NCBI RefSeq assembly: GCF_900102085.1
Contig: NZ_FMVM01000011.1
Location: 184,250 to 248,249 of the forward strand
DNA: 64,000 nt
Direction of reading: 5' to 3'
DNA from: Paenibacillus polysaccharolyticus
GTDB lineage: Bacteria > Bacillota > Bacilli > Paenibacillales > Paenibacillaceae
Positions 8,799-17,463 of this stretch are shown piece after piece (position 1 is the stretch's first letter; the number at the start of each line of letters is the position of its first letter). A program made the position numbers and the translations under genes. Below the pieces are notes generated by a model, which saw only the letters and a list, made by a program, of their open reading frames with translations, made no database searches and had not been told where the DNA came from.

Positions 8799-10346
8799 AT
8801 GCGTAAAAAAATGATTCGGCACCTGTCTATGGTACTTGTTCTGATGTTATTTGCTGGCGTGCTGGCCGCTTGTAACGGTGGTGGTTCTGGAGGGAATGCG
8901 CAAGGTAATGCTCAGGGGGGCTCAACGGATAATAAAGGCGAAAAAGTAACCCTGCAATTTTACATGCTTGGAGATGCTCCGAAAGACCTGCCTGTGATTG
9001 AGTCGGAGATTAACAAGCTGGCTGAAGCCGATCTGAATGTAAATGTAAAATTCAACTTTACGTCTTGGACGGACTGGGATCAAAAATATAAATTGCTGCT
9101 GTCTTCCGGACAGCCGATTGACTTAATCTTTACAGCAGACTGGACGAACTACCAGTCTTATGCGAAGAAAGGTGCTTTCCTGCCGCTGGATGAACTGTTG
9201 GCAAAAACACCAAAGCTCAAATCTCATGTCCCGGATGATATGTGGAATGCGGTTAAGATTAACGATAAAATCTACACGGTTCCATCCACGTGGATCGAAT
9301 ACGTAACGGAAGGTATTGCATACCGTGAAGACCTGCGTGAGAAGTATAATCTGCCGAAGCCGGAATCGATGGAAACGCTTGAAGCGTACCTGGAAGGCAT
9401 CAAGGCGAATGAGCCCAACATGATTCCGATTGCAGACAGCAATGCAAACCATACCCATGGTGTTCGTCAATTGACTTCCAAGCTGGTAAATACGGCGGGT
9501 CAGCTTCCATATGGCCTGGATATTATGTATGACACACCATCAACAGTGACGTCCTATTGGGGCTCACCACAGCATTTACAAGATCTGAAAACATACAAAC
9601 GCTGGATGGATAAAGGCTTTTTCCCGAAAAACGTACTGAATGTGAAGGATACATCCAATTCCCTGTTGCAAAATGGTAAAGCAGCTGTCATTCTCGCTGG
9701 GGAGAATCCGAACAAATTCAATTCTGATGTGATCAAGGTTCAGTCCACTCACCCGGACTGGAAACTCGGATATTTCCCATATCCGAATGCGAAAGGTTTT
9801 GCACAGCCGGTACATCCGATTCACAACGGTTTTGCTATTCCGCGTAGTAGTAAAAATCCGGAAAGAGCCCTGGAATTTTACGAGAAGCTTGTAACCGACA
9901 AACGTTACAACTGGCTGACCGAGTATGGTGTGGAAGGCAAAAACTTTGAAGTAAAAGATGGATACTATCATATGATTGGCGATGCACAAAGCAATGGTTT
10001 CCCGCGTGAAGGTATGAATGGCTGGGCATGGCGTAATCCGGAGTTTATGCTGTATGACAAGAGCTTTGATGATGTTCTCGCTATGTTTAAAGACCTTGAT
10101 AAGATCAAAAAACCGGATATCTTCACTGGTTTTGCCGAGGATTGGACACCTTATCAAGCTGAGAAGGCGGCTTTGGAGCAAGTCGAGAAGCAATATCTGT
10201 ATCCACTTAACGTAGGCCTTGTTGCGGATGTAGAGGGCGGTTTGAATACGTTTATGGAAAAAGCAAAACAAGCCGGTCTGGACAAAATTCAGTCCGAGTA
10301 TACAAAGCAATGGCAGGAGTATCTAAAATCTGCTGGTATACAATAA
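8799..10346 (+). CDS. extracellular solute-binding lipoprotein of the sugar ABC transporter (LplA-like)
   Basis: A 515-residue lipoprotein that would capture the carbohydrate outside the membrane and deliver it to the two upstream permeases. The signal peptide begins MRKKMIRHLSMVLVL and ends in the lipobox LAAC, followed by a Gly/Asn/Gln-rich tether. The body has the family 1 solute-binding layout with aromatic residues such as FTADWTNYQSYAKKGAFLPL. An ATG lies at 8793, but GGGAGG immediately abuts it; the ATG at 8799 has proper spacing. A strong terminator follows. At over 500 residues it belongs to the large binding-protein subgroup common in Paenibacillus. Confidence 0.92.
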   Translation: MRKKMIRHLSMVLVLMLFAGVLAACNGGGSGGNAQGNAQGGSTDNKGEKVTLQFYMLGDAPKDLPVIESEINKLAEADLNVNVKFNFTSWTDWDQKYKLLLSSGQPIDLIFTADWTNYQSYAKKGAFLPLDELLAKTPKLKSHVPDDMWNAVKINDKIYTVPSTWIEYVTEGIAYREDLREKYNLPKPESMETLEAYLEGIKANEPNMIPIADSNANHTHGVRQLTSKLVNTAGQLPYGLDIMYDTPSTVTSYWGSPQHLQDLKTYKRWMDKGFFPKNVLNVKDTSNSLLQNGKAAVILAGENPNKFNSDVIKVQSTHPDWKLGYFPYPNAKGFAQPVHPIHNGFAIPRSSKNPERALEFYEKLVTDKRYNWLTEYGVEGKNFEVKDGYYHMIGDAQSNGFPREGMNGWAWRNPEFMLYDKSFDDVLAMFKDLDKIKKPDIFTGFAEDWTPYQAEKAALEQVEKQYLYPLNVGLVADVEGGLNTFMEKAKQAGLDKIQSEYTKQWQEYLKSAGIQ

Positions 10347-10376
10347 GCAGTGTGGTTATTCTGCAGACTTAAGAAA

Positions 10377-10408
10377 AAAAGGTGCCTTCAGTTTCGAAGG
10401 CACCTTTT
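10377..10408. terminator. intrinsic terminator (bidirectional)
   Basis: Perfect 13-bp stem AAAAGGTGCCTTC / GAAGGCACCTTTT with a 6-nt loop. It closes the ABC transporter operon and also faces the converging glycosyltransferase gene. Confidence 0.9.
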
Positions 10409-10457
10409 CTCTTCGTTATAAGAGACAAGAAGGACGGAATTTTCTAACTATACAAGG

Positions 10458-11609
10458 TTATAAACGGGTCGACTCTGATGATACAGGCCGCATATCCTGT
10501 AACAAATTCATAATAGACTGCGCGCTTTCCATCGGATGTACTTTGGCTATCTCGGCCAGATGGCGTTTTCGCTTCTGAAGCACCTCAGGATAGTGATGAA
10601 GCAGTTTGTTCATCCATTTTACAACCACATCAAGGGAGGTAATTCGTTCACCCAATCCTCTGGCCGTAAAATAATGTACATTCTCTTCCTCCTGACCCGG
10701 GATCGGATTATGAAACAGCATCGGAATACCTTTTGCCAAACCTTCACTGCAAGTCATTCCGCCTGGTTTTGTAATTAGTAGATCAGAGACTTCCATTAAT
10801 TTATCAATTTCCGTTGTATACCCGATAATGTGGATATTTTCTTGTTGGAACAGTGGGTCCTGTTCCATGCTAATCCGAATTTTGTCATTACGTCCGAGAC
10901 AGAAAATAATCTGGATATCTTCATGCCAGCGTGCTAACAATTGGTGAACAACTTTGTCACTGAGCATTCCCCAACCACCGCCCATCACAAGCACGGTAGG
11001 CATTTTTTTTAGGTTAAATCTGGATCGGATCTCGTCGTGCACGGGATGCTCCCAGAAGTTTGGGTGCACCGGGATACCGGTTACTTTGATTTTCTCTACG
11101 GATACGCCTCGTTGCATCAACTTGGATTTAACTTCGTCTGAGGAGACGAGATACAGATTCACTTCAGGACTAATCCATGTACCATGTGCATCATAATCCG
11201 TTAAAACGTTACATAAAGGCACCTTCGTACCTAACCGCTTTAACCTGGATATAACCGCACTTGGAATGGGATGCGTGCAGACAATAGCATCCGGATGCAA
11301 CTGACGCACCACACTGCGGGTATGGGTGTAAAACACTTTGTGCAGTGCAAGAGTTGTTAACCGATTCAATGGCTTTTTATATTGCTGTCTGTACATGTAT
11401 CCAACAAGTTTGGGTTGATTGGTCACCGTTCTTTTGTATGCATTAAGGATAAGTGGTGCTACTTTCGGGTTAAGAAAGCTTCCGAGTTCAAGCACTTTGG
11501 TCTGGATATTCGGCGACAGTTTTCGTAAGTGGCTGGACAATGCATAAGCAGCTTGGGTATGCCCTGCGCCAAAGCCCTCAGATAATAGTAAGATTCTTTT
11601 TTTCTCCAC
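10458..11609 (-). CDS. MGDG-synthase/UgtP-type glycosyltransferase (GT28-like)
   Basis: A 383-residue GT-B glycosyltransferase related to diacylglycerol glucosyltransferases (UgtP) and plant MGDG synthases. The N-terminal motif LLLSEGFGAGHTQAA (GxGH) binds the acceptor side. The C-terminal nucleotide-sugar site reads LLITKPGGMTCSEGLAKGIPML near residue 285. Known relatives make membrane glycolipids at the inner membrane face. The start is GTG with AGGTGA 7 nt upstream. It shares its strand with the PAP2 gene 50 bp upstream, suggesting a lipid-metabolism pair. The exact donor and acceptor are inferred only to family level. Confidence 0.85.
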   Translation of the reverse strand: MEKKRILLLSEGFGAGHTQAAYALSSHLRKLSPNIQTKVLELGSFLNPKVAPLILNAYKRTVTNQPKLVGYMYRQQYKKPLNRLTTLALHKVFYTHTRSVVRQLHPDAIVCTHPIPSAVISRLKRLGTKVPLCNVLTDYDAHGTWISPEVNLYLVSSDEVKSKLMQRGVSVEKIKVTGIPVHPNFWEHPVHDEIRSRFNLKKMPTVLVMGGGWGMLSDKVVHQLLARWHEDIQIIFCLGRNDKIRISMEQDPLFQQENIHIIGYTTEIDKLMEVSDLLITKPGGMTCSEGLAKGIPMLFHNPIPGQEEENVHYFTARGLGERITSLDVVVKWMNKLLHHYPEVLQKRKRHLAEIAKVHPMESAQSIMNLLQDMRPVSSESTRL

Positions 11610-11659
11610 GCTTGCTTCACCTGTTCCTGCTAGGTTTTCCTGAGTCTAACATATCGGCT

Positions 11660-12187
11660 TTAAGTCCAGAATGCAACTGTAGCAAGTGCGACTAAAGTAC
11701 CGATTGTGGCTCCTGCCAAAACATCGGACGGATAGTGTAGCCCCAGATAGATTCGAGAGAATCCGACAATAAGGGCCACAGGAAGCAAAGTCAGCAATAG
11801 AAAAGGCTCAGTAGTCATAAAGGGTACTGTGACCGAAAAAATAGCGGTTGTATGCCCCGACGGAAACGAATGATCTGTCAGCGGGTTGCGAAACGTTATT
11901 GTATCAGGCAAGGCCAGATAAGGTCGAATGCGAGGATACAATTTTTTGGCAATGGCTACAGGAATATGACTTACCGCTAATGCGATACAGGCTTGAAGTC
12001 CAGTCGTACTCCATGGAGCCGGGGCCAGTAGCCAGATTAACAAAGATACTGCAATGGAAGAAGTTGCTCCACCAAGATGGGTGAAATAGTACAGCCAGAA
12101 ATTCATAAAACGATTATGAAGCCGGCCGTTAATCCACATAAACACATTACGATCGTACTTTTGAAACTTTAAGAAAAAACGGCTCAT
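11660..12187 (-). CDS. PAP2-family phosphatase (possible undecaprenyl-diphosphatase)
   Basis: A 175-residue membrane phosphatase with the three PAP2 signature blocks in order: KKLYPRIRP, PSGHTTA and SRIYLGLHYPSD. Five to six hydrophobic helices surround them. Size and motifs fit BcrC-type undecaprenyl pyrophosphatases or phosphatidylglycerophosphate phosphatases, and the two cannot be separated by eye. The ATG is preceded by GCAGGAGGCC. A 7-bp hairpin (GCCGTCC/GGACGGC, 12208-12224) stands just upstream of that ribosome site in the leader. It is probably cotranscribed with the glycolipid-type glycosyltransferase downstream. Confidence 0.87.
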   Translation of the reverse strand: MSRFFLKFQKYDRNVFMWINGRLHNRFMNFWLYYFTHLGGATSSIAVSLLIWLLAPAPWSTTGLQACIALAVSHIPVAIAKKLYPRIRPYLALPDTITFRNPLTDHSFPSGHTTAIFSVTVPFMTTEPFLLLTLLPVALIVGFSRIYLGLHYPSDVLAGATIGTLVALATVAFWT

Positions 12188-12408
12188 ATTGGCCTCCTGC
12201 CAGTTAGGCCGTCCCGAGGACGGCAGTATTTCCGGGAAGTTACCCGTGTCGGTGTGCCACCTGTTAAGTATATAACCGATTTTGAAGGTCTTGAGGTTAT
12301 TTCAGGCATATGTTTATCATATTTTTAAATGTTGTCCTTTTCAAGAAGAAGACATGTAAAGAACGTAAAATTCATGTAAAAGAGTGGATGAAAAACCAAT
12401 GGTCTTTT

Positions 12409-12438
12409 TTGACTTCATTCCGCTAAAAAAGATACAAT
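12409..12438 (+). promoter_or_regulatory. sigma-A type promoter of the GT2 glycosyltransferase leader
   Basis: TTGACT, 18-nt spacer, TACAAT. A start near 12446 would give a leader of about 450 nt before the gene at 12899. A weaker second candidate is TTGACA (12695-12700), 17 nt, CAGAAT. Confidence 0.55.
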
Positions 12439-12445
12439 GATTCAA

Positions 12446-12898
12446 CATGGCTGAAATGAGGTAAAAAAATGTGAGTTTTAGATTAAACTTTTTGGTGGCC
12501 ATTTACGTTATTTGATGTAGAGAGACGGTTCAGTTGCAGTAAGCCACATCAAAAAGAAGGGACTTTAGAAATAAAAATCAAGAAAACGGCTGAAAATAAG
12601 ATATATCAGGCATGAATGCGAGGTTGTGGCATCACGGAGTGGCTATTCAGCGTTTAAAGTTCACATTTCTGCTTCAGAAAGTGGAATTGGGGTTTTGACA
12701 AATTGCTGAAAAGAATACAGAATCGATAAAGCAGCCAACTGGCCGCAGCCATGATTTGAAACATTGTCTGAATAACTGACGTAGTACACAAAAGCACAGG
12801 GTCATATTCTGCAATTACAAAAAAAATAAAATGCAGAATCAGGAAGAGAAAATGCTAAAGTAATCTGGGTTTTATCTAAAAGGGGGTAACAGAGAACG
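12446..12898 (+). other. long untranslated region with inverted repeats
   Basis: No convincing ORF is present. Two perfect 8-bp inverted repeats are visible: TTTGATGT (12511-12518) with ACATCAAA (12546-12553), and ATTCTGCA (12806-12813) with TGCAGAAT (12832-12839), the latter close to the AGGGGGT ribosome site. I could not match it to a known riboswitch class. It may be a structured leader or carry a small RNA. Confidence 0.4.
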
Positions 12899-14137
12899 AT
12901 GTTGGACGCTATATTCGTCACGCTGCAGGTCATTTTGGCACTGCTTGCCGTGTACCAATTCACGTTTTCGCTGTTCGGTCTGTATAAGAAAAAGAAAAAG
13001 AAAAATTATCCTGCAACAAAATCATTTGCTGTGCTGGTTGCTGCACACAATGAGGAACAAGTTATTGGTGCGTTGATGGAAAACCTGAAGGAACTGGATT
13101 ATCCGAGAGATCTGTACGATGTATTTGTCATCTGTGACAACTGTACAGACAGCACGGCAGAAATCGTTCGTCAGCATGGTTGGAATGCATGTGTACGTAC
13201 GAATCCAGACTTGAGAGGTAAAGGGCACGCCATCGAGTGGATGCTTAAATACCTGTGGGATTTGCCGCGTCAGTACGATGCGGTTGTAATGCTTGATGCT
13301 GATAATCTGGTTGAGCAAAACTTCTTGCTCGAAATGAACAATGACTTGTGCAATGGAGCACGCGTTATTCAGGGATACATCGATACGAAAAATCCTGAAG
13401 ATTCATGGATCACTGCGGCTTATGGTGTATCGTACTGGTATATCAACCGTCTATGGCAGTTGTCTCGTCACAACCTGAACATGGCGAATTTCCTCGGCGG
13501 TACAGGGATGTGCTTCGAGACCAATCTGCTGAAAGAAATTGGCTGGGGCGCTACAAGCCTTGTAGAAGACCTGGAGTTTACGATGCGAAGTGTACAGCGT
13601 AATGTGTATCCGGTGTTTAACTATGATGCCAAAGTTTTCGATGAGAAACCATTGACATTTAAAGCTTCAGCTAGACAACGTTTGCGCTGGATGCAAGGGC
13701 ACTTTACGGTAGCAAGAAGATACTTCTTCCCATTGTTATGGCAGTCCATTAAAGAAAGAAGTCTCGTGAAGTTTGACCTTGCTGTGTATGGTGCCAATGT
13801 GTATGTGGTGTTGCTCACTTTCCTGTTGACGGCTGTCATGTCAATTGATATTTACGTATTGGACGGCCCACATATCGCTAACATTTATGGATATTTCCCA
13901 TTGTGGGTTGGATTCATAGCGATCGGCATGAACGTGTTAACGTTTCTGTTGTCCATGGCGCTCGAAAAAGTTAAGTTTGCTAAAGTGTATCTGTATCTGA
14001 TTCTTTTCCCGATTTATTTGTTGTCATGGTATCCAATTACGTTTTATGCGTTCTTTACGCAAAACAACAAACAATGGAGCCACACGCAACATACACGGGT
14101 TGTACGCCTGGACGAAGTACAGAGCAAACAAGGCTAA
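12899..14137 (+). CDS. membrane-bound family 2 glycosyltransferase
   Basis: A 412-residue processive-type GT2 enzyme. An N-terminal helix (residues 5-27) is followed by a basic Lys run. The catalytic domain has VLVAAHNEEQVI, the UDP-sugar DxD as MLDADN near residue 138, the acceptor-site ED in SLVEDLEFTMR, and QRLRWMQGH (Q/RxxRW). Three or four C-terminal helices make the export channel. The layout resembles hyaluronan, NodC or cellulose synthase-like proteins, so it probably makes or extends a cell-surface polysaccharide; the sugar is unknown. It starts with ATG behind AAAGGGGGT and stands alone behind a long leader. Confidence 0.9.
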   Translation: MLDAIFVTLQVILALLAVYQFTFSLFGLYKKKKKKNYPATKSFAVLVAAHNEEQVIGALMENLKELDYPRDLYDVFVICDNCTDSTAEIVRQHGWNACVRTNPDLRGKGHAIEWMLKYLWDLPRQYDAVVMLDADNLVEQNFLLEMNNDLCNGARVIQGYIDTKNPEDSWITAAYGVSYWYINRLWQLSRHNLNMANFLGGTGMCFETNLLKEIGWGATSLVEDLEFTMRSVQRNVYPVFNYDAKVFDEKPLTFKASARQRLRWMQGHFTVARRYFFPLLWQSIKERSLVKFDLAVYGANVYVVLLTFLLTAVMSIDIYVLDGPHIANIYGYFPLWVGFIAIGMNVLTFLLSMALEKVKFAKVYLYLILFPIYLLSWYPITFYAFFTQNNKQWSHTQHTRVVRLDEVQSKQG

Positions 14138-14217
14138 CTTTTGGATAGATTAATTGGTGAACCTCTGCCTAGCTATGAATGTTGTCACACTGTTTTGAAA
14201 AAAAAGTGTTTTGTATG

Positions 14218-14247
14218 TTGACAATGTTTGTTGGGAGATGTTATAGT
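14218..14247 (+). promoter_or_regulatory. sigma-A type promoter of the infC operon
   Basis: TTGACA, 18-nt spacer, TATAGT; the predicted start near 14255 opens the L20-type leader. Confidence 0.7.
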
Positions 14248-14254
14248 ATTCAAG

Positions 14255-14424
14255 TGCGTTAAACAAATAGCAAAATGGAATCACAAGCAGAAGTCCGACT
14301 TCTCACCTGACCAACATACGTTGGCTGGTCAACGATCCCAATAATTTATGAAGTGTATACTCATGAAGAATTGTGTTGATTACAGGGATGTCGGTAGCTT
14401 GACCGGCATCCCTTTTATTTTTGT
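14255..14424 (+). promoter_or_regulatory. L20-type leader with attenuator terminator
   Basis: The leader carries a CAGAAGTCCGACTTCT hairpin, an inverted repeat around GACCAAC/GTTGGCTGGTC, and a terminator GGGATGTCGGT / ACCGGCATCCC followed by TTTTATTTTT just before infC. In B. subtilis L20 binds such a leader to cause premature termination of infC-rpmI-rplT. Position and architecture match; sequence-level assignment to that RNA family is inferred. Confidence 0.75.
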
Positions 14425-14462
14425 GTAACAGGATATTCAAAATGACCTGGAGGTGGACGGTT

Positions 14463-14972
14463 ATTAGTAAAGATCACATGATTAATGACGAGATTCGGGC
14501 GAAGGAAGTACGCCTTGTCGGAGCTGAAGGAGAACAAATCGGGATCACTCCCATTCGTGAAGCACTTCAAATGGCAATTGACCTGAACTTGGACCTGGTT
14601 AATGTGGCCCCACAGGCTAAACCGCCGGTGTGCCGCATCATGGACTATGGCAAATTCCGCTATGAGCAACAAAAGAAAGAAAAAGAAGCCCGTAAGAACC
14701 AGAAAATTGTTGACATTAAAGAAGTATGGTTCCGTTCCAATATTGAGGAGCACGATTATCAAACGAAGCTTCGTAATGTAGTTAAGTTTTTGAAAGAAGG
14801 CGACAAAGTGAAATGCTCCGTTCGTTATCGCGGACGTGAGATTGCACATGCGTCTATTGGTCAACGGATTTTGGAACGCGTTAAGGTAGAAGTTGCAGAA
14901 CTTTGTACCGTTGAACGTCAACCGAAACTGGAAGGCCGCAGTATGATTATGATCTTGGCTCCTAAAGCCTGA
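14463..14972 (+). CDS. infC: translation initiation factor IF-3
   Basis: Binds the 30S subunit, proofreads initiator tRNA and start codon choice, and prevents premature 50S joining. The 169-residue product begins with ISKDHMINDEIRAKEVRLVG and contains the family hallmark PPVCRIMDYGKFRYEQQKK. I place the start at an ATT codon (14463), the rare codon used by infC in other bacteria, because GGAGGTG sits 7 nt upstream and the N-terminus then aligns with Bacillus IF3. Upstream in-frame alternatives lack a ribosome site and would place that site inside the gene. The rare start would support autoregulation, since IF3 discriminates against such codons. Confidence 0.95.
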   Translation: MSKDHMINDEIRAKEVRLVGAEGEQIGITPIREALQMAIDLNLDLVNVAPQAKPPVCRIMDYGKFRYEQQKKEKEARKNQKIVDIKEVWFRSNIEEHDYQTKLRNVVKFLKEGDKVKCSVRYRGREIAHASIGQRILERVKVEVAELCTVERQPKLEGRSMIMILAPKA

Positions 14973-14996
14973 TAACATTGGAGGAGGAAACACAAC

Positions 14997-15200
14997 ATGC
15001 CTAAAATGAAAACACACAGCAGTTTGAAAGGACGCTTCAAAATTACCGGTTCCGGTAAAGTCCTTCGTTACAAAGCTCACAAAAACCACTTGCTTTCTCA
15101 CAAATCCAAACGTGCTAAGCGCGTTCTGAACGGCAACCCTGTAATGGCTGCTGGTGACGTGAGACGTTTGAAACAAGGTTTGGCTAACCTGAAAGGTTAA
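14997..15200 (+). CDS. rpmI: 50S ribosomal protein L35
   Basis: A 67-residue, very basic ribosomal protein beginning MPKMKTHSSLKGRFKITGSG, the canonical L35 N-terminus, with the KAHKNHLLSHKS core. It lies 24 bp after infC behind a GGAGGAGG ribosome site and before rplT, the standard order of this operon. Length matches the family (64-67 residues). Confidence 0.98.
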   Translation: MPKMKTHSSLKGRFKITGSGKVLRYKAHKNHLLSHKSKRAKRVLNGNPVMAAGDVRRLKQGLANLKG

Positions 15201-15288
15201 TTCAAAATAGTAGATTCCGTACGGGGGATTGGCTTCGGCCATACACATACCACGGATACATTTATATTTATTTGGGAGGTTCTTTAAT

Positions 15289-15648
15289 ATGGCAAGAGTA
15301 AAAGGCGGTTTTGTAGTACGTCGTCGTCATAAAAAGGTTTTGAAACTGGCAAGAGGTTATTTCGGTTCCAAACACCGTATCTTTAAAACAGCTAATGAGC
15401 AAGTAATGAAATCCCTGGTATACGCATACCGTGACCGTCGCAACACAAAACGTAACTTCCGCAGACTGTGGATCGTTCGTATCAATGCTGCAGCACGTAT
15501 GAACGGTTTGTCTTACAACAAATTGATCCACGGATTGAAACTTGCTGGTGTAGACATGAACCGCAAAATGCTGGCTGATCTGGCCGTTAATGACATCAAT
15601 GCGTTCAACTCTTTGGCTACTGTAGCTAAAGGTAAAATCAACGCTTAA
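15289..15648 (+). CDS. rplT: 50S ribosomal protein L20
   Basis: A 119-residue 50S assembly protein that binds 23S rRNA domains early in assembly. It starts [20 protein letters not shown] and contains [19 protein letters not shown], both diagnostic. The open frame extends upstream to 15229, but the ATG at 15289 follows GGGAGG and gives the exact family length. It probably also feeds back on the leader at 14255-14424. Confidence 0.98.
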   Translation: MARVKGGFVVRRRHKKVLKLARGYFGSKHRIFKTANEQVMKSLVYAYRDRRNTKRNFRRLWIVRINAAARMNGLSYNKLIHGLKLAGVDMNRKMLADLAVNDINAFNSLATVAKGKINA

Positions 15649-15661
15649 ATCTGTATGAAGT

Positions 15662-15690
15662 AAGCCGCCGTACCTATGGCGGCTTTTTTT
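15662..15690 (+). terminator. intrinsic terminator of infC-rpmI-rplT
   Basis: GCCGCC / GGCGGC with an 8-nt loop, then seven T residues. Confidence 0.92.
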
Positions 15691-15928
15691 ACGGACTGGA
15701 GAATAAAAACGGCTTAGGAAGAACAACCTAAACTTATCGCAAAAGCTGGAAGTGATAGCAGAGTGCGAGCGCCGTTGGTGAATAACACAGCATGGCATTA
15801 CATAAAACACGAACGGTGCAATAATACAAATGAATTAGAGTGGTTTTACGAAAATTTAGAAGTAGGTGTGATATTTTTGTTATATAACATCACATCGTTG
15901 TAACGTTAGTGTATTAAAACGTTAAATT

Positions 15929-15942
15929 ATTAAGCGCTTTCA
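15929..15942 (-). promoter_or_regulatory. possible cre half-match upstream of the BMP operon
   Basis: On the minus strand TGAAAGCGCTTAAT matches the left part of a CcpA site well but lacks the final CA. Weak evidence, noted because it lies upstream of an uptake operon. Confidence 0.25.
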
Positions 15943-15972
15943 ATAAAAAAAGTACAAAAATAAGTGCTTTTT

Positions 15973-16019
15973 GGTGATTATACATCTGGATTTTAACACT
16001 GGTTGATTGTATAATCACC
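15973..16019. promoter_or_regulatory. 12-bp inverted repeat overlapping a probable promoter
   Basis: GGTGATTATACA (15973-15984) and TGTATAATCACC (16008-16019) are perfect complements separated by 23 nt. The right arm contains TATAAT preceded by TG, a good -10 element, with only a weak -35. An operator for a repressor of the nucleoside uptake operon is the simplest reading; an RNA hairpin is the alternative. The rest of 15691-16223 is AT-rich with two AACGTTA copies near 15901-15925. Confidence 0.5.
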
Positions 16020-16223
16020 TCTAGTAGGCCAGTCCTAAATTTTTCTTTTCGGGTCATAATGTTCGGCTTTTCGACAGATGAACAGATGCATCGAGCAAAA
16101 GAATGCGCTTTTAGTGAGCCATTGGCGAAACATTTCGCTTTCTAACCTGTTCTTTATATCTGTTGATCCGTGCAATGCAGACGAGATTTGAAAGGGACAT
16201 ATTATTAAGGGGGAAAAAGAGAA

Positions 16224-17264
16224 ATGAAAAAAATGCTTAGCCTGTCTCTGGTAATGTTGCTGGCAGTATCGGTTATGCTCGCAGGATGCGGAAGCAAACC
16301 AAAAGAAGAAACAAATGCCGGAGGAGACAATGGTGGAACTTCCACTGAAGCCAAATCCGATGTTCAAATCGGTATGGTTACTGACGTAGGCGGCGTGAAC
16401 GACAAATCCTTTAACCAATCGGCTTGGGAAGCACTGCAAGCAACCGAAACTGAAACAGGTGCTAAAGTTAAATATCTGCAAAGTAAATCCGATGAAGAAT
16501 ATATTCCAAACTTGAACGAATTTGTTAAAGGTGGATATGATCTCACTTGGGGTATTGGTTTCCAACTGGCTGATGCGATCAAAACGGTAGCAGAGCAAAA
16601 CCCTGACTCTAAACTGGCGATCATCGACAGCGTAGTGGATGCAGCTAACGTGAAATCCGTAACGTTCGCTGAAGAAGAAGGTTCTTATCTTGTTGGTGTT
16701 GTTGCTGGTCTTAGCACCAAAACAAACAAAGTTGGTTTCGTAGGTGGTATGGATAGTCCACTGATCAAAAAGTTTGAAGTTGGTTTCAGAGAAGGGGTTA
16801 AAGCAGTAAACCCTAAAGCTGAATTCATCTCTAACTACACAGGTGCTTTTGACAAGCCTGACTTGGGTAAAGCAGCTGCAGCTACATTGTACAACAAAGG
16901 CGTTGACATCATTTTCCACGCTTCCGGTGCAACAGGTAACGGCGTGTTCAATGAAGCGATTGCTCGTAAAAAACAAGGTCAAGATGTATGGGTTATCGGT
17001 GTGGATAAAGACCAATCCCTTGAATTTGGCGATGAAGTGACACTGACTTCCATGATCAAAAAAGTAGACGAAGCGGTTAAACGCGTGAATAAAGAAGTTG
17101 TTGACGGTACATTCGCGGGTGGATCTGAGAATCTGACGCTGAAAGAAAACGGCGTTGGCATTGCGGATACTTCCAGTAAAAATGTATCACCAGAAGTTCT
17201 GGCTAAAGTTGACGAATACAAAGAAAAAATCATCAGCGGCGAAATCAAAGTACCTACTGAGTAA
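16224..17264 (+). CDS. BMP-family nucleoside-binding lipoprotein
   Basis: A 346-residue substrate-binding lipoprotein. The signal peptide MKKMLSLSLVMLLAVSVMLA ends before a lipidated Cys (lipobox LAGC). The mature part has the BMP/PnrA hallmarks IGMVTDVGGVNDKSFNQSAWE near residue 50 and IFHASGATGNGVF in the second lobe. Relatives (B. subtilis NupN, Treponema PnrA) bind purine nucleosides. It heads an operon with one double ATPase and two permeases, the exact NupNOPQ layout. A hairpin separates it from the ATPase, likely giving the binding protein higher expression. Confidence 0.93.
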   Translation: MKKMLSLSLVMLLAVSVMLAGCGSKPKEETNAGGDNGGTSTEAKSDVQIGMVTDVGGVNDKSFNQSAWEALQATETETGAKVKYLQSKSDEEYIPNLNEFVKGGYDLTWGIGFQLADAIKTVAEQNPDSKLAIIDSVVDAANVKSVTFAEEEGSYLVGVVAGLSTKTNKVGFVGGMDSPLIKKFEVGFREGVKAVNPKAEFISNYTGAFDKPDLGKAAAATLYNKGVDIIFHASGATGNGVFNEAIARKKQGQDVWVIGVDKDQSLEFGDEVTLTSMIKKVDEAVKRVNKEVVDGTFAGGSENLTLKENGVGIADTSSKNVSPEVLAKVDEYKEKIISGEIKVPTE

Positions 17265-17301
17265 TACGAATTCGTAGTCATTTTGATATCTGCTGTATTA
17301 T

Positions 17302-17336
17302 AATCATCCGGGCCGGTCTTGACCGGCCTTGTGATT
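17302..17336 (+). terminator. intercistronic hairpin after the binding-protein gene
   Basis: GGCCGGTC / GACCGGCC with a 2-nt loop, extended by AATCA / TGATT. It lacks a real T-run, so it is more likely a partial terminator or mRNA-stabilising hairpin than a full stop. Confidence 0.6.
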
Positions 17337-17463
17337 GTAAAGCCAGGAACATTTGATCAAGGCATTATAACATTTGTACAATCTAACCATTGCAATAGTG
17401 CTCCGAGTAGGAGCTTTTCTTTCGTTTGCGGAACCAAACTATATCAGTTATAAGGGTGATTAC

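Noticed and set aside
12446..12898. c-di-GMP riboswitch before the GT2 gene
   Set aside because: The conserved GEMM core sequences are not found.
15691..16223. Purine riboswitch before the nucleoside transport operon
   Set aside because: The conserved purine-aptamer loops are absent; the visible inverted repeat fits an operator better.
14415..17015. Minus-strand ORFs opposite infC-rpmI-rplT and the BMP lipoprotein gene
   Set aside because: Same reason: Phe-, Cys- and His-rich shadow translations of well-supported plus-strand genes.
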